NCBI RefSeq assembly: GCF_036014175.1
Contig: NZ_CP107917.1
Span: 8,680,001-8,744,000, forward strand
Reading direction: 5' to 3'
DNA length: 64,000 nt
Source of the DNA: Streptomyces sp. NBC_00443
Lineage (GTDB): Bacteria > Actinomycetota > Actinomycetes > Streptomycetales > Streptomycetaceae
Shown here: positions 31,536-39,805 of the stretch, one piece after another
Position numbering within the stretch: position 1 is the stretch's first letter
Layout: each line of letters opens with the position of its first letter
The notes under the pieces: generated by a model
Databases searched by the model: none
Told to the model about the DNA's origin: nothing
What the model saw: the letters and a program-made list of their open reading frames with translations, nothing else
Made by a program: the position numbers and the translations under genes

Positions 31536-33136
31536 TGTCGACGTTCGACTACATCGTGGTGGGCGCCGGTTCGGCCGGATGCGTGCTGGCCAACCGGCTC
31601 TCCGAGGACCCCGGGACGTCCGTGCTCTTGATCGAGGCGGGCGGCCGGGACGCCACTCCGCTGGTCAGGATGCCCAAGGGGTTCGGCAAACTGCTGGGCG
31701 ATCCGCGGTTCGCCTGGCACTACCCGGTCGAACCGGTCGGCCCGACCGGACGGGTCGAGCACTGGGTCCGGGGCCGCACACTGGGCGGGTCGAGCTCGGT
31801 CAACGGCATGGTCTACAACCGCGGCGACCGGGCCGACTACGACGAACTGGAGCGGCTCGGCAATCCCGGCTGGGGCTGGGACACGATGCTCCGCGTCTTC
31901 CGGCGGATCGAGGACAACGCGCTCGGCGCCGGCGAAGTCCGGGGAGCGGGCGGGCCGTTGCACATCTCGACCGCACCCCGGCCGGAGCCACTGTGCGAAG
32001 AAGCCATCGCCGCCGGAACCGGACTCGGCTGGCGCCGCACCGACGACCTCAACGCGAGCGATGCCGAACGCATCGGCTATGCCATGGCCACCATCAAGAA
32101 CGGACAGCGGTTCAGCGCCGCCCGTGCCTTCCTGCACCCCGTCGCCCACCGGCCCAACCTCACCGTGTCGGTGAACACCCTCGTGACGAGGGTCCTGACG
32201 CAAAAGGGCCGGGCCGTGGGCGTGCACACCCGCAGTGCGGGCCGCGAGGCGGACTTCCGGGCCCGGCGCGAGGTGATCCTCTCCGCCGGCAGCATCGCCA
32301 CACCCAAGATCCTCCAGCTCTCGGGCGTCGGCCCCGCCGAGACGTTGAAGGCGGCGGGCGTCGATGTGCTGGTCGACAGCCCCCATGTCGGTGGCCGGAT
32401 GCGCGAGCACCGCTGTTTCGTCGTCCAGTACCGGCTGAAGGACGACCTCGGCTACAACAAGGCACTGAGCACCCCGCTGCGACAGGCCCTGTCGGGAGCC
32501 ACATACCTGGCGACCCGCCGGGGACCGCTGGCCGCGCCCGCCTTCGACGTCATCGCCTTCTTCAAGACCCGCCCCGAACTCGCCCGCCCCGACGCGCAGT
32601 TGCTCATCGCGCCGGTGTCCCTGCTGCCGGAGGTCCCCGGGAAGGAGACCGGCGTGGAGCGCGAGCCCGGCGTGATGGGCCTCGGCTACATCCTGCGCCC
32701 CACCGCCGAGGGGAGGCTGCACATCACGTCCGCCGACCCCGAAGCCCCCCTCACCATCGCGCCGAACTACTACGGTTCCGTCCACGACCGCGCGGTCGGG
32801 GCCGCTCTCTTCCGGCGGATGCGAGAACTCTTCGGGACCGAGCCGATCGCCGGCCGTATCACGGCCGAGACCCTGCCGGGCCTTGCCGTGCGGGAGGACC
32901 AGGAGATCATCGACGCCGGCCTGGAGCACGGGCGCTGCGGCTACCACGCGGTCGGCACCTGCGCGATGGGCCCGGCCGAGGACGACGTGGTCGACGCCCA
33001 CCTCCGCGTGCGCGGAGTCGACGGTCTGCGGGTCGTCGACTGCTCGGTCCTGCCGACCATGCTGTCAGGCAACCTCAACGGACCGATCATGGCCATGGCC
33101 TGGCGGGCGGCCGACCTCGTCCTCGGGTCGGACTGA
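31535..33136 (+). CDS. GMC-family FAD-dependent alcohol oxidase/dehydrogenase
   Basis: A 533-residue GMC (glucose-methanol-choline) oxidoreductase. The N-terminal FAD fold is DYIVVGAGSAGCVLANRL with LLIEAGG; the family signature TLGGSSSVNGMVYNRG follows at about 85-100. The catalytic His lies in GYHAVGTCAMG and the C terminus closes with LSGNLNGPIMAMAWRAADL. Such enzymes oxidise primary or secondary alcohols to carbonyls. ATG 31535 overlaps the crotonase stop by one base; GTG 31532 is also in frame. It suggests an alcohol intermediate or a hydroxylated substrate in the pathway. Confidence 0.94.
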   Translation: MSTFDYIVVGAGSAGCVLANRLSEDPGTSVLLIEAGGRDATPLVRMPKGFGKLLGDPRFAWHYPVEPVGPTGRVEHWVRGRTLGGSSSVNGMVYNRGDRADYDELERLGNPGWGWDTMLRVFRRIEDNALGAGEVRGAGGPLHISTAPRPEPLCEEAIAAGTGLGWRRTDDLNASDAERIGYAMATIKNGQRFSAARAFLHPVAHRPNLTVSVNTLVTRVLTQKGRAVGVHTRSAGREADFRARREVILSAGSIATPKILQLSGVGPAETLKAAGVDVLVDSPHVGGRMREHRCFVVQYRLKDDLGYNKALSTPLRQALSGATYLATRRGPLAAPAFDVIAFFKTRPELARPDAQLLIAPVSLLPEVPGKETGVEREPGVMGLGYILRPTAEGRLHITSADPEAPLTIAPNYYGSVHDRAVGAALFRRMRELFGTEPIAGRITAETLPGLAVREDQEIIDAGLEHGRCGYHAVGTCAMGPAEDDVVDAHLRVRGVDGLRVVDCSVLPTMLSGNLNGPIMAMAWRAADLVLGSD

Positions 33137-33155
33137 TCCGGTGCGAGGAGGTCGT

Positions 33156-33200
33156 GGCCAGGAGATCACGGGCCAGGAGATCAGGGGCCAGGAGATCGCG
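33156..33200. repeat. 15-bp tandem repeat in an intergenic region
   Basis: Three near-identical tandem units, GGCCAGGAGATCACG, GGCCAGGAGATCAGG and GGCCAGGAGATCGCG, run from 33156 to 33200, followed by a degenerate fourth (GGGGCGGGAGATCTGG). They lie 20 bp after the GMC gene stop. The remaining bases to 33310 hold the promoter region of the GH1-like gene. The array contains no open frame of note. Confidence 0.9.
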
Positions 33201-33264
33201 GGGGCGGGAGATCTGGCTGAAACATTGTCGTAGTTTGCTCGAAGTGTTAGCGTCCGGTCGGCGG

Positions 33265-33280
33265 GCATTCAGTTGAATGC
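33265..33280. promoter_or_regulatory. 16-bp palindrome upstream of the GH1-like gene
   Basis: GCATTCA-GT-TGAATGC (33265-33280) is a perfect inverted repeat with a 2-bp centre, 30 bp before the ATG at 33311. Its right half GTTGAATG also occurs in the islands at 7.26 and 30.58 kb. The position suits an operator. The surrounding AT-rich stretch (TTAACCATTCA) may include the promoter. Confidence 0.6.
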
Positions 33281-33310
33281 GCTTAACCATTCACCGCCTG
33301 GACGGTAACC

Positions 33311-34717
33311 ATGAGCGATGGTTTCCTGCACGAATCCCTTCGCGGCGCCGACTGGGGGGTCGCCACCGCGGACACCATCGCGGCCGCACCGCCGCCCTCG
33401 CCGGAGCGCGGCGGACACTTCCGGCAGTGGACCGACGACATCCGGCAGCTGCTCGGCGTCACCGCGGACACGCATCGCATGGTCGCCGGATGGCCGCAGC
33501 TCCAGCCCGACGGCCCCGGCAGCTGGGACCGGGAGGCGCTGGACCGCTGCGAGCGCGCCCTCGACGCCCTGCTCGCGGACGGGAGGCGGCCCGCCCTCAC
33601 CCTGTTCGACCGCACGCTGCCGCCGTGGCTGGACGACGCAGGCGGCTGGCTGGCCCGCGACACCGCCGAGCACTTCGCCGCGTTCGCCGCGGATCTGGGC
33701 CGCCGGTTCGGCGACCGGGTGGAACGCTGGATCACCTCCACCGACCTGGCCGGCCCCACGCTCGCGGACCACGTGGCCGGAATGTACTCACCGGGCCGGG
33801 GCGCGGGCCGCGCCGGGCTGCCCGCCGTGCACCACATCCTGCTCGCCAACGGGCTCGCCACCCAGTCTCTCGGAGCCGCCGGCGTCACCGGCCGGATCGG
33901 CACGACGGTCACCCTCGTCGGCGGCTACGCGGCCACCGACGACCCCTACGACCGGCTCGCCCTGGAGCGCCTGGAGAGCTGGACCAACCGCATCTTCCTC
34001 GACCCCCTGCTGCTCGGCGAGCACATGGTGACCGAGGAGGACGTCGCCCCCGTGGCGGCCACCGGCTGCGTACGCCCCGGCGACCAGGAGGTCATCGCCA
34101 CCGCCCAGGACCTGCTGGGCCTGTCCTGGCACACCCCGTTCCGGGTCACCGCACCGGAGAACCTGCCCCGCGTACTGCCGACCAGGAAGTGCCGGAGCGC
34201 CCTCAACGAGGTCAACCGCCTGCTCATGGGCCTCGGCTTCGCGATCGTCCCCTTCGACGACGTGGAGACGACCGCCTACGGCTGGCCCATCATCCCCGAG
34301 GGGCTCGCCGACGCCGTCGCCGGCCTGTACGAGCTGTACGGCGACCGGCTGCCTTCACTGTCCGTCGTCGACAACGGCATGGGCGACCTGGACCTGGTCG
34401 ACGAAACGGGGCACCGGGACGACGCCCGGCGCCGTGCCCTGCTTCGGGCCCGGCTCTCCTGGCTGGCGCGGCTCATCACCGCCGGCGTCGACGTGTGCGG
34501 CTACGAGTACTGGTCGGTGCTCGACAACCTGGAGGCAAAGTTCCGCTACACCCGCCTGTACGCGATGGCCGTCCCGGACCACGAGCCCGCGCCGCGGCCC
34601 CCGATGCCGTCCGACTGGGTGCACGGGGGAGCGTTCGCCGCCGCACCCGCCGCCGGTCCGGCGACCGGACTGACCCTCGTACCCCGGAGTGAGACTCAGG
34701 GCGCCGGCGCCTCGTAG
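33311..34717 (+). CDS. GH1-fold (beta-glucosidase-like) protein with both catalytic glutamates replaced by Asp
   Basis: A 468-residue protein that aligns with family 1 glycoside hydrolases from end to end. The start DWGVATADTI corresponds to FxWGxATAxYQ, LFDRTLPPWL to LYHWDLPxxL, DRVERWITSTD to DRVKxWxTxNEP, and GYEYWSVLDNLEA to GYFxWSLLDNFEW. The acid/base NEP becomes TDL (Asp145), and the nucleophile TENG becomes VDNG (Asp354). The HWD sugar-binding region is also changed. Normal glycosidase activity is therefore doubtful, and a repurposed role is likely. It stands in its own transcription unit after a palindrome and overlaps the converging MaoC-like gene by 22 bp at its 3' end. Confidence 0.85.
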   Translation: MSDGFLHESLRGADWGVATADTIAAAPPPSPERGGHFRQWTDDIRQLLGVTADTHRMVAGWPQLQPDGPGSWDREALDRCERALDALLADGRRPALTLFDRTLPPWLDDAGGWLARDTAEHFAAFAADLGRRFGDRVERWITSTDLAGPTLADHVAGMYSPGRGAGRAGLPAVHHILLANGLATQSLGAAGVTGRIGTTVTLVGGYAATDDPYDRLALERLESWTNRIFLDPLLLGEHMVTEEDVAPVAATGCVRPGDQEVIATAQDLLGLSWHTPFRVTAPENLPRVLPTRKCRSALNEVNRLLMGLGFAIVPFDDVETTAYGWPIIPEGLADAVAGLYELYGDRLPSLSVVDNGMGDLDLVDETGHRDDARRRALLRARLSWLARLITAGVDVCGYEYWSVLDNLEAKFRYTRLYAMAVPDHEPAPRPPMPSDWVHGGAFAAAPAAGPATGLTLVPRSETQGAGAS

Positions 34718-35196
34718 TCCCGGCCACGGATCAGCCGTACCGGGCAGTAGACCAGGACCTCCTCGTCCCGCTGATTGCGTACGGTGATCCGGCTGGTCAC
34801 CACGCCCCGGCCGGGCTTGCTGGCGGGGCGGCAGCCCGTCGTCTCCACGACCGCGTGCAGCGTGTCCCCGACATACACCGGCCCCCGCACGGTCAGCTCC
34901 ATGTGCAGGAAGGCGAGACCCGTGCCGTGCAGCACGTTCGTCTGGAGGACGAGCCCCTCTGCGAGGCAGTACGTCAGGCCGCCCGGGACCAGCCGGCCCG
35001 TGTAACCGCCCTCCGCCGCGTGCGTGGCGTCCCAGAAGAGCGGTTCGGTGAAGCCGCCCCAGGTGACGAAGTTGACCAGGTCGGTCTCGGTGACGGTCCG
35101 GCGGGCGGTCATGAAGACCTGCCCGACCGGCATCTCCTCGTACGTCAATCCCTGGACCAGCGGCGGGACTTCGGTGGTGATCTGCTCCGGCGTCAT
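34696..35196 (-). CDS. MaoC-like hotdog-fold protein with altered active site
   Basis: A 166-residue hotdog protein of the MaoC/hydratase-2 type. The helix region reads WGGFTEPLFWDATHAAEGGYTGRLVPGGLTYCLAEGL. The usual Asp-x-x-Pro-x-His pair of R-specific hydratases is not kept (EPLFWD). The beta-sheet half is normal (GPVYVGDTLHAVVETT). It may be a subunit of a heteromeric hydratase or a thioesterase-like binder. ATG 35196 lies 22 bp after the crotonase stop. It is the last gene of a two-gene leftward operon and converges with the GH1-like gene. Confidence 0.82.
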   Translation of the reverse strand: MTPEQITTEVPPLVQGLTYEEMPVGQVFMTARRTVTETDLVNFVTWGGFTEPLFWDATHAAEGGYTGRLVPGGLTYCLAEGLVLQTNVLHGTGLAFLHMELTVRGPVYVGDTLHAVVETTGCRPASKPGRGVVTSRITVRNQRDEEVLVYCPVRLIRGRDYEAPAP

Positions 35197-35218
35197 GATC
35201 GTTCCTCTCGTACGGTGG

Positions 35219-36040
35219 TCAGAGATCGAGCGGGTGCTTGCTGCCCACGCCCTCGAAGTCCGGGGCACGCTTGTCCCGGTGGGCGGCCAGCCCCTCGACG
35301 ACCTCGTGTCCGCCGAACCCGAAGAACTCCAGCCCGAGCGAGGCCTCGAAGATCGGCTGCGCGGTGCGGTACCAGTGGTTGAGGGACCGCTTGGTCCAGC
35401 TGAGGGCGCTGGCCGGCCCGGTGGCCAGGACGGTCGCAACGCGCAGGGCCTCCGCGTGCACGTCCTCGTCGGCCACGCACTTCGACACCAGGCCGATCCG
35501 CTCGGCCTCCTCGCCGGTGAGCGCCTCGCAGGTCAGGAGGTAGTACTTGGCCTTGGCCATGCCGCACAGCAGCGGCCAGCAGATGGCCGCGTGATCCCCC
35601 GCCGCGACACCGAGCCGCGTGTGTCCGTCGACGATCTTCGCCGTGCGGGCGGCGACGGAGATGTCCGCCAGCATGCCGATGACCAGCCCCGCACCGACCG
35701 CCGGCCCGTGGATCGCGGAGACCACCGGCTTGGAGCAGTTGATTACCCCGTAGACCATGTCCCGCGCCTCGCGCATCACCCGGGCACGCACCGCGTAGTC
35801 TCCGGTCATGGCCTCGATGGAGTCGAAGGTCCCGCCCGCCGAGAACGCCCTGCCGGCCCCCTGGACCAGCACCACCCGGGTCTGCTCGTCCCGGTCGATC
35901 ACCGGCCAGATCTCGGCCAGTTCCCCGTGCATCCGTGGATCCACGGCGGTGAGGTTCGGGGCGTCCAGCACGACGCGGAGCACGCCGGGCGCGGGCCGCT
36001 CGAAGGTCAGGCTCGTGAACGGGGCGTAGAGATCGGTCAC
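35219..36040 (-). CDS. Crotonase-fold protein of the AGDHAA type
   Basis: A 273-residue crotonase-superfamily protein. CoA/oxyanion segments are AFSAGGTFDSIE and IHGPAVGAGLVIGMLAD. Neither hydratase Glu is present; the second site reads DGHTRLGVAAGDHAAI. This matches the paralogue at 29736, with His/Asp residues that could serve as acid/base. Candidate reactions are isomerisation, thioester hydrolysis or C-C bond cleavage, with no way to choose from sequence. ATG 36040 follows an AT-rich divergent island, and a MaoC-like gene follows it, so the two may act in sequence. Confidence 0.87.
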   Translation of the reverse strand: MTDLYAPFTSLTFERPAPGVLRVVLDAPNLTAVDPRMHGELAEIWPVIDRDEQTRVVLVQGAGRAFSAGGTFDSIEAMTGDYAVRARVMREARDMVYGVINCSKPVVSAIHGPAVGAGLVIGMLADISVAARTAKIVDGHTRLGVAAGDHAAICWPLLCGMAKAKYYLLTCEALTGEEAERIGLVSKCVADEDVHAEALRVATVLATGPASALSWTKRSLNHWYRTAQPIFEASLGLEFFGFGGHEVVEGLAAHRDKRAPDFEGVGSKHPLDL

Positions 36041-36070
36041 GTCGCGCTCCTAGTGTAATCGGTGTGGATA

Positions 36071-36085
36071 CTATAATTATCTAAC
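36071..36085. promoter_or_regulatory. AT-rich divergent promoter/operator island, CTATAATTATCTAAC copy 1
   Basis: CTATAATTATCTAAC at 36071-36085 is identical over 15 nt to 47348-47362 and shares TTATCTAAC with the reverse strand at 41031-41039. It lies in the 109-bp gap between the leftward crotonase and the rightward acyl-CoA dehydrogenase. GATAC and GTATC flank it as an inverted pair. It contains TATAAT, a possible -10, without a clear -35. Confidence 0.6.
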
Positions 36086-36149
36086 TGTATCGAGCGTGAG
36101 CGCGGCAAGCGATCGGCAGACGCGTCGCACCGAGGACGGGAAGCTCGGC

Positions 36150-37274
36150 ATGGATCTCACCTTCAGCCAGGAACAGGACGAACTGCGCAAGGTCGTACGG
36201 TCGTTCCTGGCCAAGTACTCCGACGAGCAGGCCGTACGCCGCCTGGCCGCCGACCCGGAGGGCCACGACGTCTTCATATGGCGGCGGATGTCCGGCGAAC
36301 TCGGCCTGCAGGGGCTCGCCGTACCGGAGGAGTACGGAGGCTCCGGCTTCGGCTACGTCGAGCTCGGCATCGTCTTCGAGGAGGCGGGCCGCGCGCTGCT
36401 GTGCGGGCCGTACTTCGCCACCGTCGCCCTGGCCGCCGAAGCCCTTCTGCGCTGCGACGACGAGTCGGCCCGGCACGACCTCCTGCCCGGCATCGCGTCC
36501 GGGGAGACCGTGGCCACGCTGGCGCTCACCGAGGACGGCGGCCGCTGGGACGAGCCCGGCATCCGGCTCACCGCAAGCGGCGACACGACCACCGGATGGC
36601 GTTTGACCGGCACGAAGACCTACGTCCCCGACGGCCACCTCGCCGACCTGCTCCTGGTCGCAGCCCGCACCCCTGTCGGCATCAGCCTCTTCGCGGTCGA
36701 CGCCGCCGACGCGCGGGGCCTCACCCGCATCCCACTCCCCACTCTCGACCAGACCCGCAAACAGGCCCGGCTGGAGTTCACGGACACCCCTGCCCGTCTG
36801 CTCGGCACGGAGGGCACGGCGTGGCCCGCCCTGGAACGCACCCTCGCCACCGCCTCCGTCCTGCTCGCCGCCGAACAGGTCGGGGGAGCGGCCGCGGCCC
36901 TGGACGCCGCCGTGGACTACGCCAGGATCCGGGTGCAGTACGGGCGGCCCATCGGCTCGTTCCAGGGGATCAAGCACAAGTGCGCCGACATGCTGACGGA
37001 GATCGAGTCGGCCCGCTCGGCCGCGTACGGCGGACTGTGGGCGCTGGATGCCGGGGACGACATGGAGATCGCCGCCGCGGCGCCCCTGGCGCAGGCCTTC
37101 TGCTCGGAGGCGTTCACCAGGGTCGCCGGCGACAACATCCAGGTCCACGGCGGGATCGGCTTCACCTGGGAGCACCCCGCGCACCTGTACTTCAAGCGGG
37201 CCAAGAGCTCAGAGGCGCTGCTCGGCAGCCCGTCGTACCACCGGGAACTGCTGGCCGCCAGGCTCGGCATCTGA
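36150..37274 (+). CDS. Acyl-CoA dehydrogenase, non-catalytic partner subunit
   Basis: A 374-residue acyl-CoA dehydrogenase homologue of the partner-subunit type. Motifs are RVQYGRPIGSFQGIKHKCADM and HGGIGFTWEHPAHLYFKRAKSS. No Glu is present at the base positions (ATASVLLAAEQVGG). The catalytic-type subunit gene follows 34 bp downstream, making the second adjacent heteromeric pair of the window. ATG 36150 is chosen because homology begins MDLTFSQEQ; a GTG 18 codons earlier (36096) is in frame but lies close to the operator region. Confidence 0.92.
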   Translation: MDLTFSQEQDELRKVVRSFLAKYSDEQAVRRLAADPEGHDVFIWRRMSGELGLQGLAVPEEYGGSGFGYVELGIVFEEAGRALLCGPYFATVALAAEALLRCDDESARHDLLPGIASGETVATLALTEDGGRWDEPGIRLTASGDTTTGWRLTGTKTYVPDGHLADLLLVAARTPVGISLFAVDAADARGLTRIPLPTLDQTRKQARLEFTDTPARLLGTEGTAWPALERTLATASVLLAAEQVGGAAAALDAAVDYARIRVQYGRPIGSFQGIKHKCADMLTEIESARSAAYGGLWALDAGDDMEIAAAAPLAQAFCSEAFTRVAGDNIQVHGGIGFTWEHPAHLYFKRAKSSEALLGSPSYHRELLAARLGI

Positions 37275-37308
37275 CAGCAGGGTCTGACATCACAGGGAGG
37301 CAGCAGAC

Positions 37309-38487
37309 ATGGAGCTGGACTTCGGGCCCGCCGTACGTGACTTCCGCGACGAGGTGCGGGACTGGCTGGCGGCTCACCTGGTGGGGGAGTTCGCCGAGCA
37401 CAGAGGCGTGGGCGGTCCCACCGACGGCGCGGCCTGGGAGGTCCGCCTGGCCTGGGACCGCGAGTTGTCCGCCGGGAACTGGCTGGGTGTGGGCTGGCCG
37501 CGCGAGTTCGGCGGACGCGGGCTGGGGCTGGTGGAGGAGATCGCCTTCGAGTACGAGTACGCCCGCGCGAACGCGCCCTACCGGGCCACCGTCAACGCCC
37601 TGGACCTGCTCGGTCCGATGCTGCTCAAGATGGGCAGCGAGGAGCAGAAGAAGCGCTTCCTGCCGCCGATCCTCGCCATCGAGGAACTGTGGGGTCAGGG
37701 TTTCAGCGAACCGGGCGCCGGCTCCGACCTGGCGTCGGTCCGCACCAGGGCCGAACGCGAGGGCGACGAGTGGGTGGTCAACGGGCAGAAGGTGTGGACG
37801 TCCTTCGGTATCCACGCCGACTGGCTCTACGTCCTCACCCGCACCGACCCGGACTCGGTCCGGCACCAGGGCCTGACCCTGCTGCTCCTGCCCACCGACC
37901 AGCCGGGCGTGGAGATCCGCCCCATCCGCAACCTCGCCGGCCAGGACGAGTTCGCCGAGGTGTTCCTCTCCGACGCCCGGACCGGCGCGGACATGGTCGT
38001 CGGCGAGGCCGGCCAGGGCTGGCGTACCGCGATGGCCACGCTCGGCATCGAACGCGGCACCACGCTCCTGCCCCAGCAGCTGACCTTCGAGCGGGAGGCC
38101 GAGGCGCTGATCGACCTCGCCCGGGACCGGGGCGCCCTCGACGACCCGATGCTGCGCCGCCGGATCGTCGATGCCTGGATCTCCGTACGCATCATGCGCA
38201 CCACCAACCTCCGCACCATCGCCGAACTGACCGCGGGCCGCGCCCCGGGAGCCCAGGCCACCACGGCCAAGCTGTACGCCTCGACGCGGCACCAGCAACT
38301 CGGCCATCTGGCCATGGAGTTGGCGGGCCCCGCCGGGCAGATCGTCGGCGAGGACTACGGCCTGGACATGCGGCAGCGCTCCTTCCTGCTCGCCCTCGCG
38401 GAGACGATCTACGGCGGATCGAGCGAGATCCAGCGCAACATCATCGGTGAGCAGGTGCTCGGTCTTCCGAAGGAGCCCCGGCCGTGA
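37309..38487 (+). CDS. Acyl-CoA dehydrogenase, catalytic-type subunit
   Basis: A 392-residue acyl-CoA dehydrogenase with GFSEPGAGSDLASV, WVVNGQKVWTS and the tail YGGSSEIQRNIIGEQVLGLPKE. The likely base is the Glu of GIERG (about 246), the helix-G position used by steroid-type FadE subunits. Together with the upstream partner it should form a heterotetramer acting on a bulky or branched acyl-CoA. GGGAGG lies upstream of ATG 37309. A SnoaL-like gene overlaps its stop by four bases. Confidence 0.93.
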   Translation: MELDFGPAVRDFRDEVRDWLAAHLVGEFAEHRGVGGPTDGAAWEVRLAWDRELSAGNWLGVGWPREFGGRGLGLVEEIAFEYEYARANAPYRATVNALDLLGPMLLKMGSEEQKKRFLPPILAIEELWGQGFSEPGAGSDLASVRTRAEREGDEWVVNGQKVWTSFGIHADWLYVLTRTDPDSVRHQGLTLLLLPTDQPGVEIRPIRNLAGQDEFAEVFLSDARTGADMVVGEAGQGWRTAMATLGIERGTTLLPQQLTFEREAEALIDLARDRGALDDPMLRRRIVDAWISVRIMRTTNLRTIAELTAGRAPGAQATTAKLYASTRHQQLGHLAMELAGPAGQIVGEDYGLDMRQRSFLLALAETIYGGSSEIQRNIIGEQVLGLPKEPRP

Positions 38488-39005
38488 AGTCGCCGGAGGA
38501 GCGCCTCGACCGCATCGAGTCACAGCTGGCCGTCCAGCAGCTGCCCATCCGCTACGCGCTCGCCGTGGACGCACGCGATCTCGACGCCTGGGTCGGCTGC
38601 TTCACCCCGGAGGTGGACATGGGGCGCCACGGCAACGGCCGGGAGGCGCTGCGGGCCTACATCGAGCCCCTAGTCCGGGGCTTTTGCCGCTCGGTCCACC
38701 AGATCTGCGGCCACCGGGTCGAGTTCACCGGCCGGGACACCGCGACCGGTGCCGTCTACTGCCGTGCCGAGCACGAGGTGGGGGAGCGGTGGATCGTCAT
38801 GGCGATCCGGTACCTCGACGACTACGCGCGCGTGGACGGGGAGTGGTACTTCTCCCGGCGCCGTGAGCAGCACTGGTACGCAGCGGATGTGACCGAGCGC
38901 CCCCAGCAGGTGGGATTCCAGGGCTGGGAGGGAGCCGGAGAACCGGCGCTGCCCGCGGCCTTTCCCTCCTGGTCGGCCTTCTGGAACGACGGGAAGGAAA
39001 CGTGA
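38484..39005 (+). CDS. SnoaL-like/NTF2-fold protein
   Basis: A 173-residue protein with the NTF2-like cone fold of SnoaL-type cyclases, isomerases and dehydratases. Typical features are an N-terminal helix (RLDRIESQLAVQQLPIRYALAVD), the strand pair around DAWVGCFTPEVDMGRHG, and a C-terminal strand run ending in YFSRRREQHWYAAD. Possible acid/base residues (Asp34, His48 region, His71, His75) are not diagnostic. The GTG start at 38484 overlaps the dehydrogenase stop, and its own stop overlaps the SDR start. It may isomerise a double bond or open a ring, but no reaction can be assigned. Confidence 0.82.
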   Translation: MKSPEERLDRIESQLAVQQLPIRYALAVDARDLDAWVGCFTPEVDMGRHGNGREALRAYIEPLVRGFCRSVHQICGHRVEFTGRDTATGAVYCRAEHEVGERWIVMAIRYLDDYARVDGEWYFSRRREQHWYAADVTERPQQVGFQGWEGAGEPALPAAFPSWSAFWNDGKET

Positions 39006-39751
39006 TGGCACGGTTGTCGGGGAAGGTGGCGCTGGTCACCGGCGGTGGACAGGGCGTGGGCCGGGGCATCGCCCTCGCACTCGCGGCGCAGGGCTCGGCG
39101 GTGGTGATCAGCGGCCGCACCGAGAGCAGGCTCAAGGACACCGCCGGCGAGATCACCGAACGCGGGGGAAAAGCCCACACCGTGGTCGGGGACGTCGGCG
39201 AACGGGTCGACGTGGACCACATGGTGGCCGAGACCGTACGCGAGTTCGGCCGGCTGGACGTGCTGGTCAACAACGCGCAGAGCTCGGTGCAGCGGCCGTT
39301 GGAGCAGACGTCGTACGACGATGTCGAACTCAGCTACCGCAGCGGCCCGTTGGCGACCCTCCACGCCATGCAGTCGGCCCTGCCTCACCTGAAGTCCAGC
39401 CGCGGCAGCATCGTCAACCTCGGTTCCTCGGCAGCCGTACAGGGAGAGGCGAACTTCGCGGCCTACGCCATGGCCAAGGAGGCCGTCCGAGGCCTCTCCC
39501 GGGTCGCCGCGCGGGAGTGGGGCGTATACGGGATCCGCGTGAACGTCATCTGCCCGGCCGCCCTGAGCCCCGCCGCGGAGGCGTACTTCACCGCCCATCC
39601 GGAAAAGGCCGAGCGGGTGCTCGCCGGTATTCCGCTGGGGAGGATGGGTGACCCCGAGGGGGACATCGGGCGGGCGGTGGCCGCGCTGGTGAGTGACGAC
39701 ATGGCTTATCTGACGGGGGCGACGTTGATGCTGGAGGGGGTCGGACGTTGA
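39005..39751 (+). CDS. SDR oxidoreductase
   Basis: A 248-residue classical short-chain dehydrogenase with TGGGQGVG (about 13-20), a Ser-Gly-Arg-Thr segment after the second strand that favours NADP(H), and the catalytic YAMAKEA. The NNAG motif reads NNAQSS, a less usual form. The C terminus YLTGATLMLEGVGR is the family norm. It overlaps the SnoaL-like gene by one base and is the last gene of the rightward operon starting at 36150. A carbonyl/alcohol interconversion is likely; the substrate is unknown. Confidence 0.88.
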   Translation: MARLSGKVALVTGGGQGVGRGIALALAAQGSAVVISGRTESRLKDTAGEITERGGKAHTVVGDVGERVDVDHMVAETVREFGRLDVLVNNAQSSVQRPLEQTSYDDVELSYRSGPLATLHAMQSALPHLKSSRGSIVNLGSSAAVQGEANFAAYAMAKEAVRGLSRVAAREWGVYGIRVNVICPAALSPAAEAYFTAHPEKAERVLAGIPLGRMGDPEGDIGRAVAALVSDDMAYLTGATLMLEGVGR

Positions 39752-39805
39752 TCGGGTGATGGGGGGCGGGGTCGAGGAGCGCTCCATTCGTCACCCACTA
39801 CGGCC

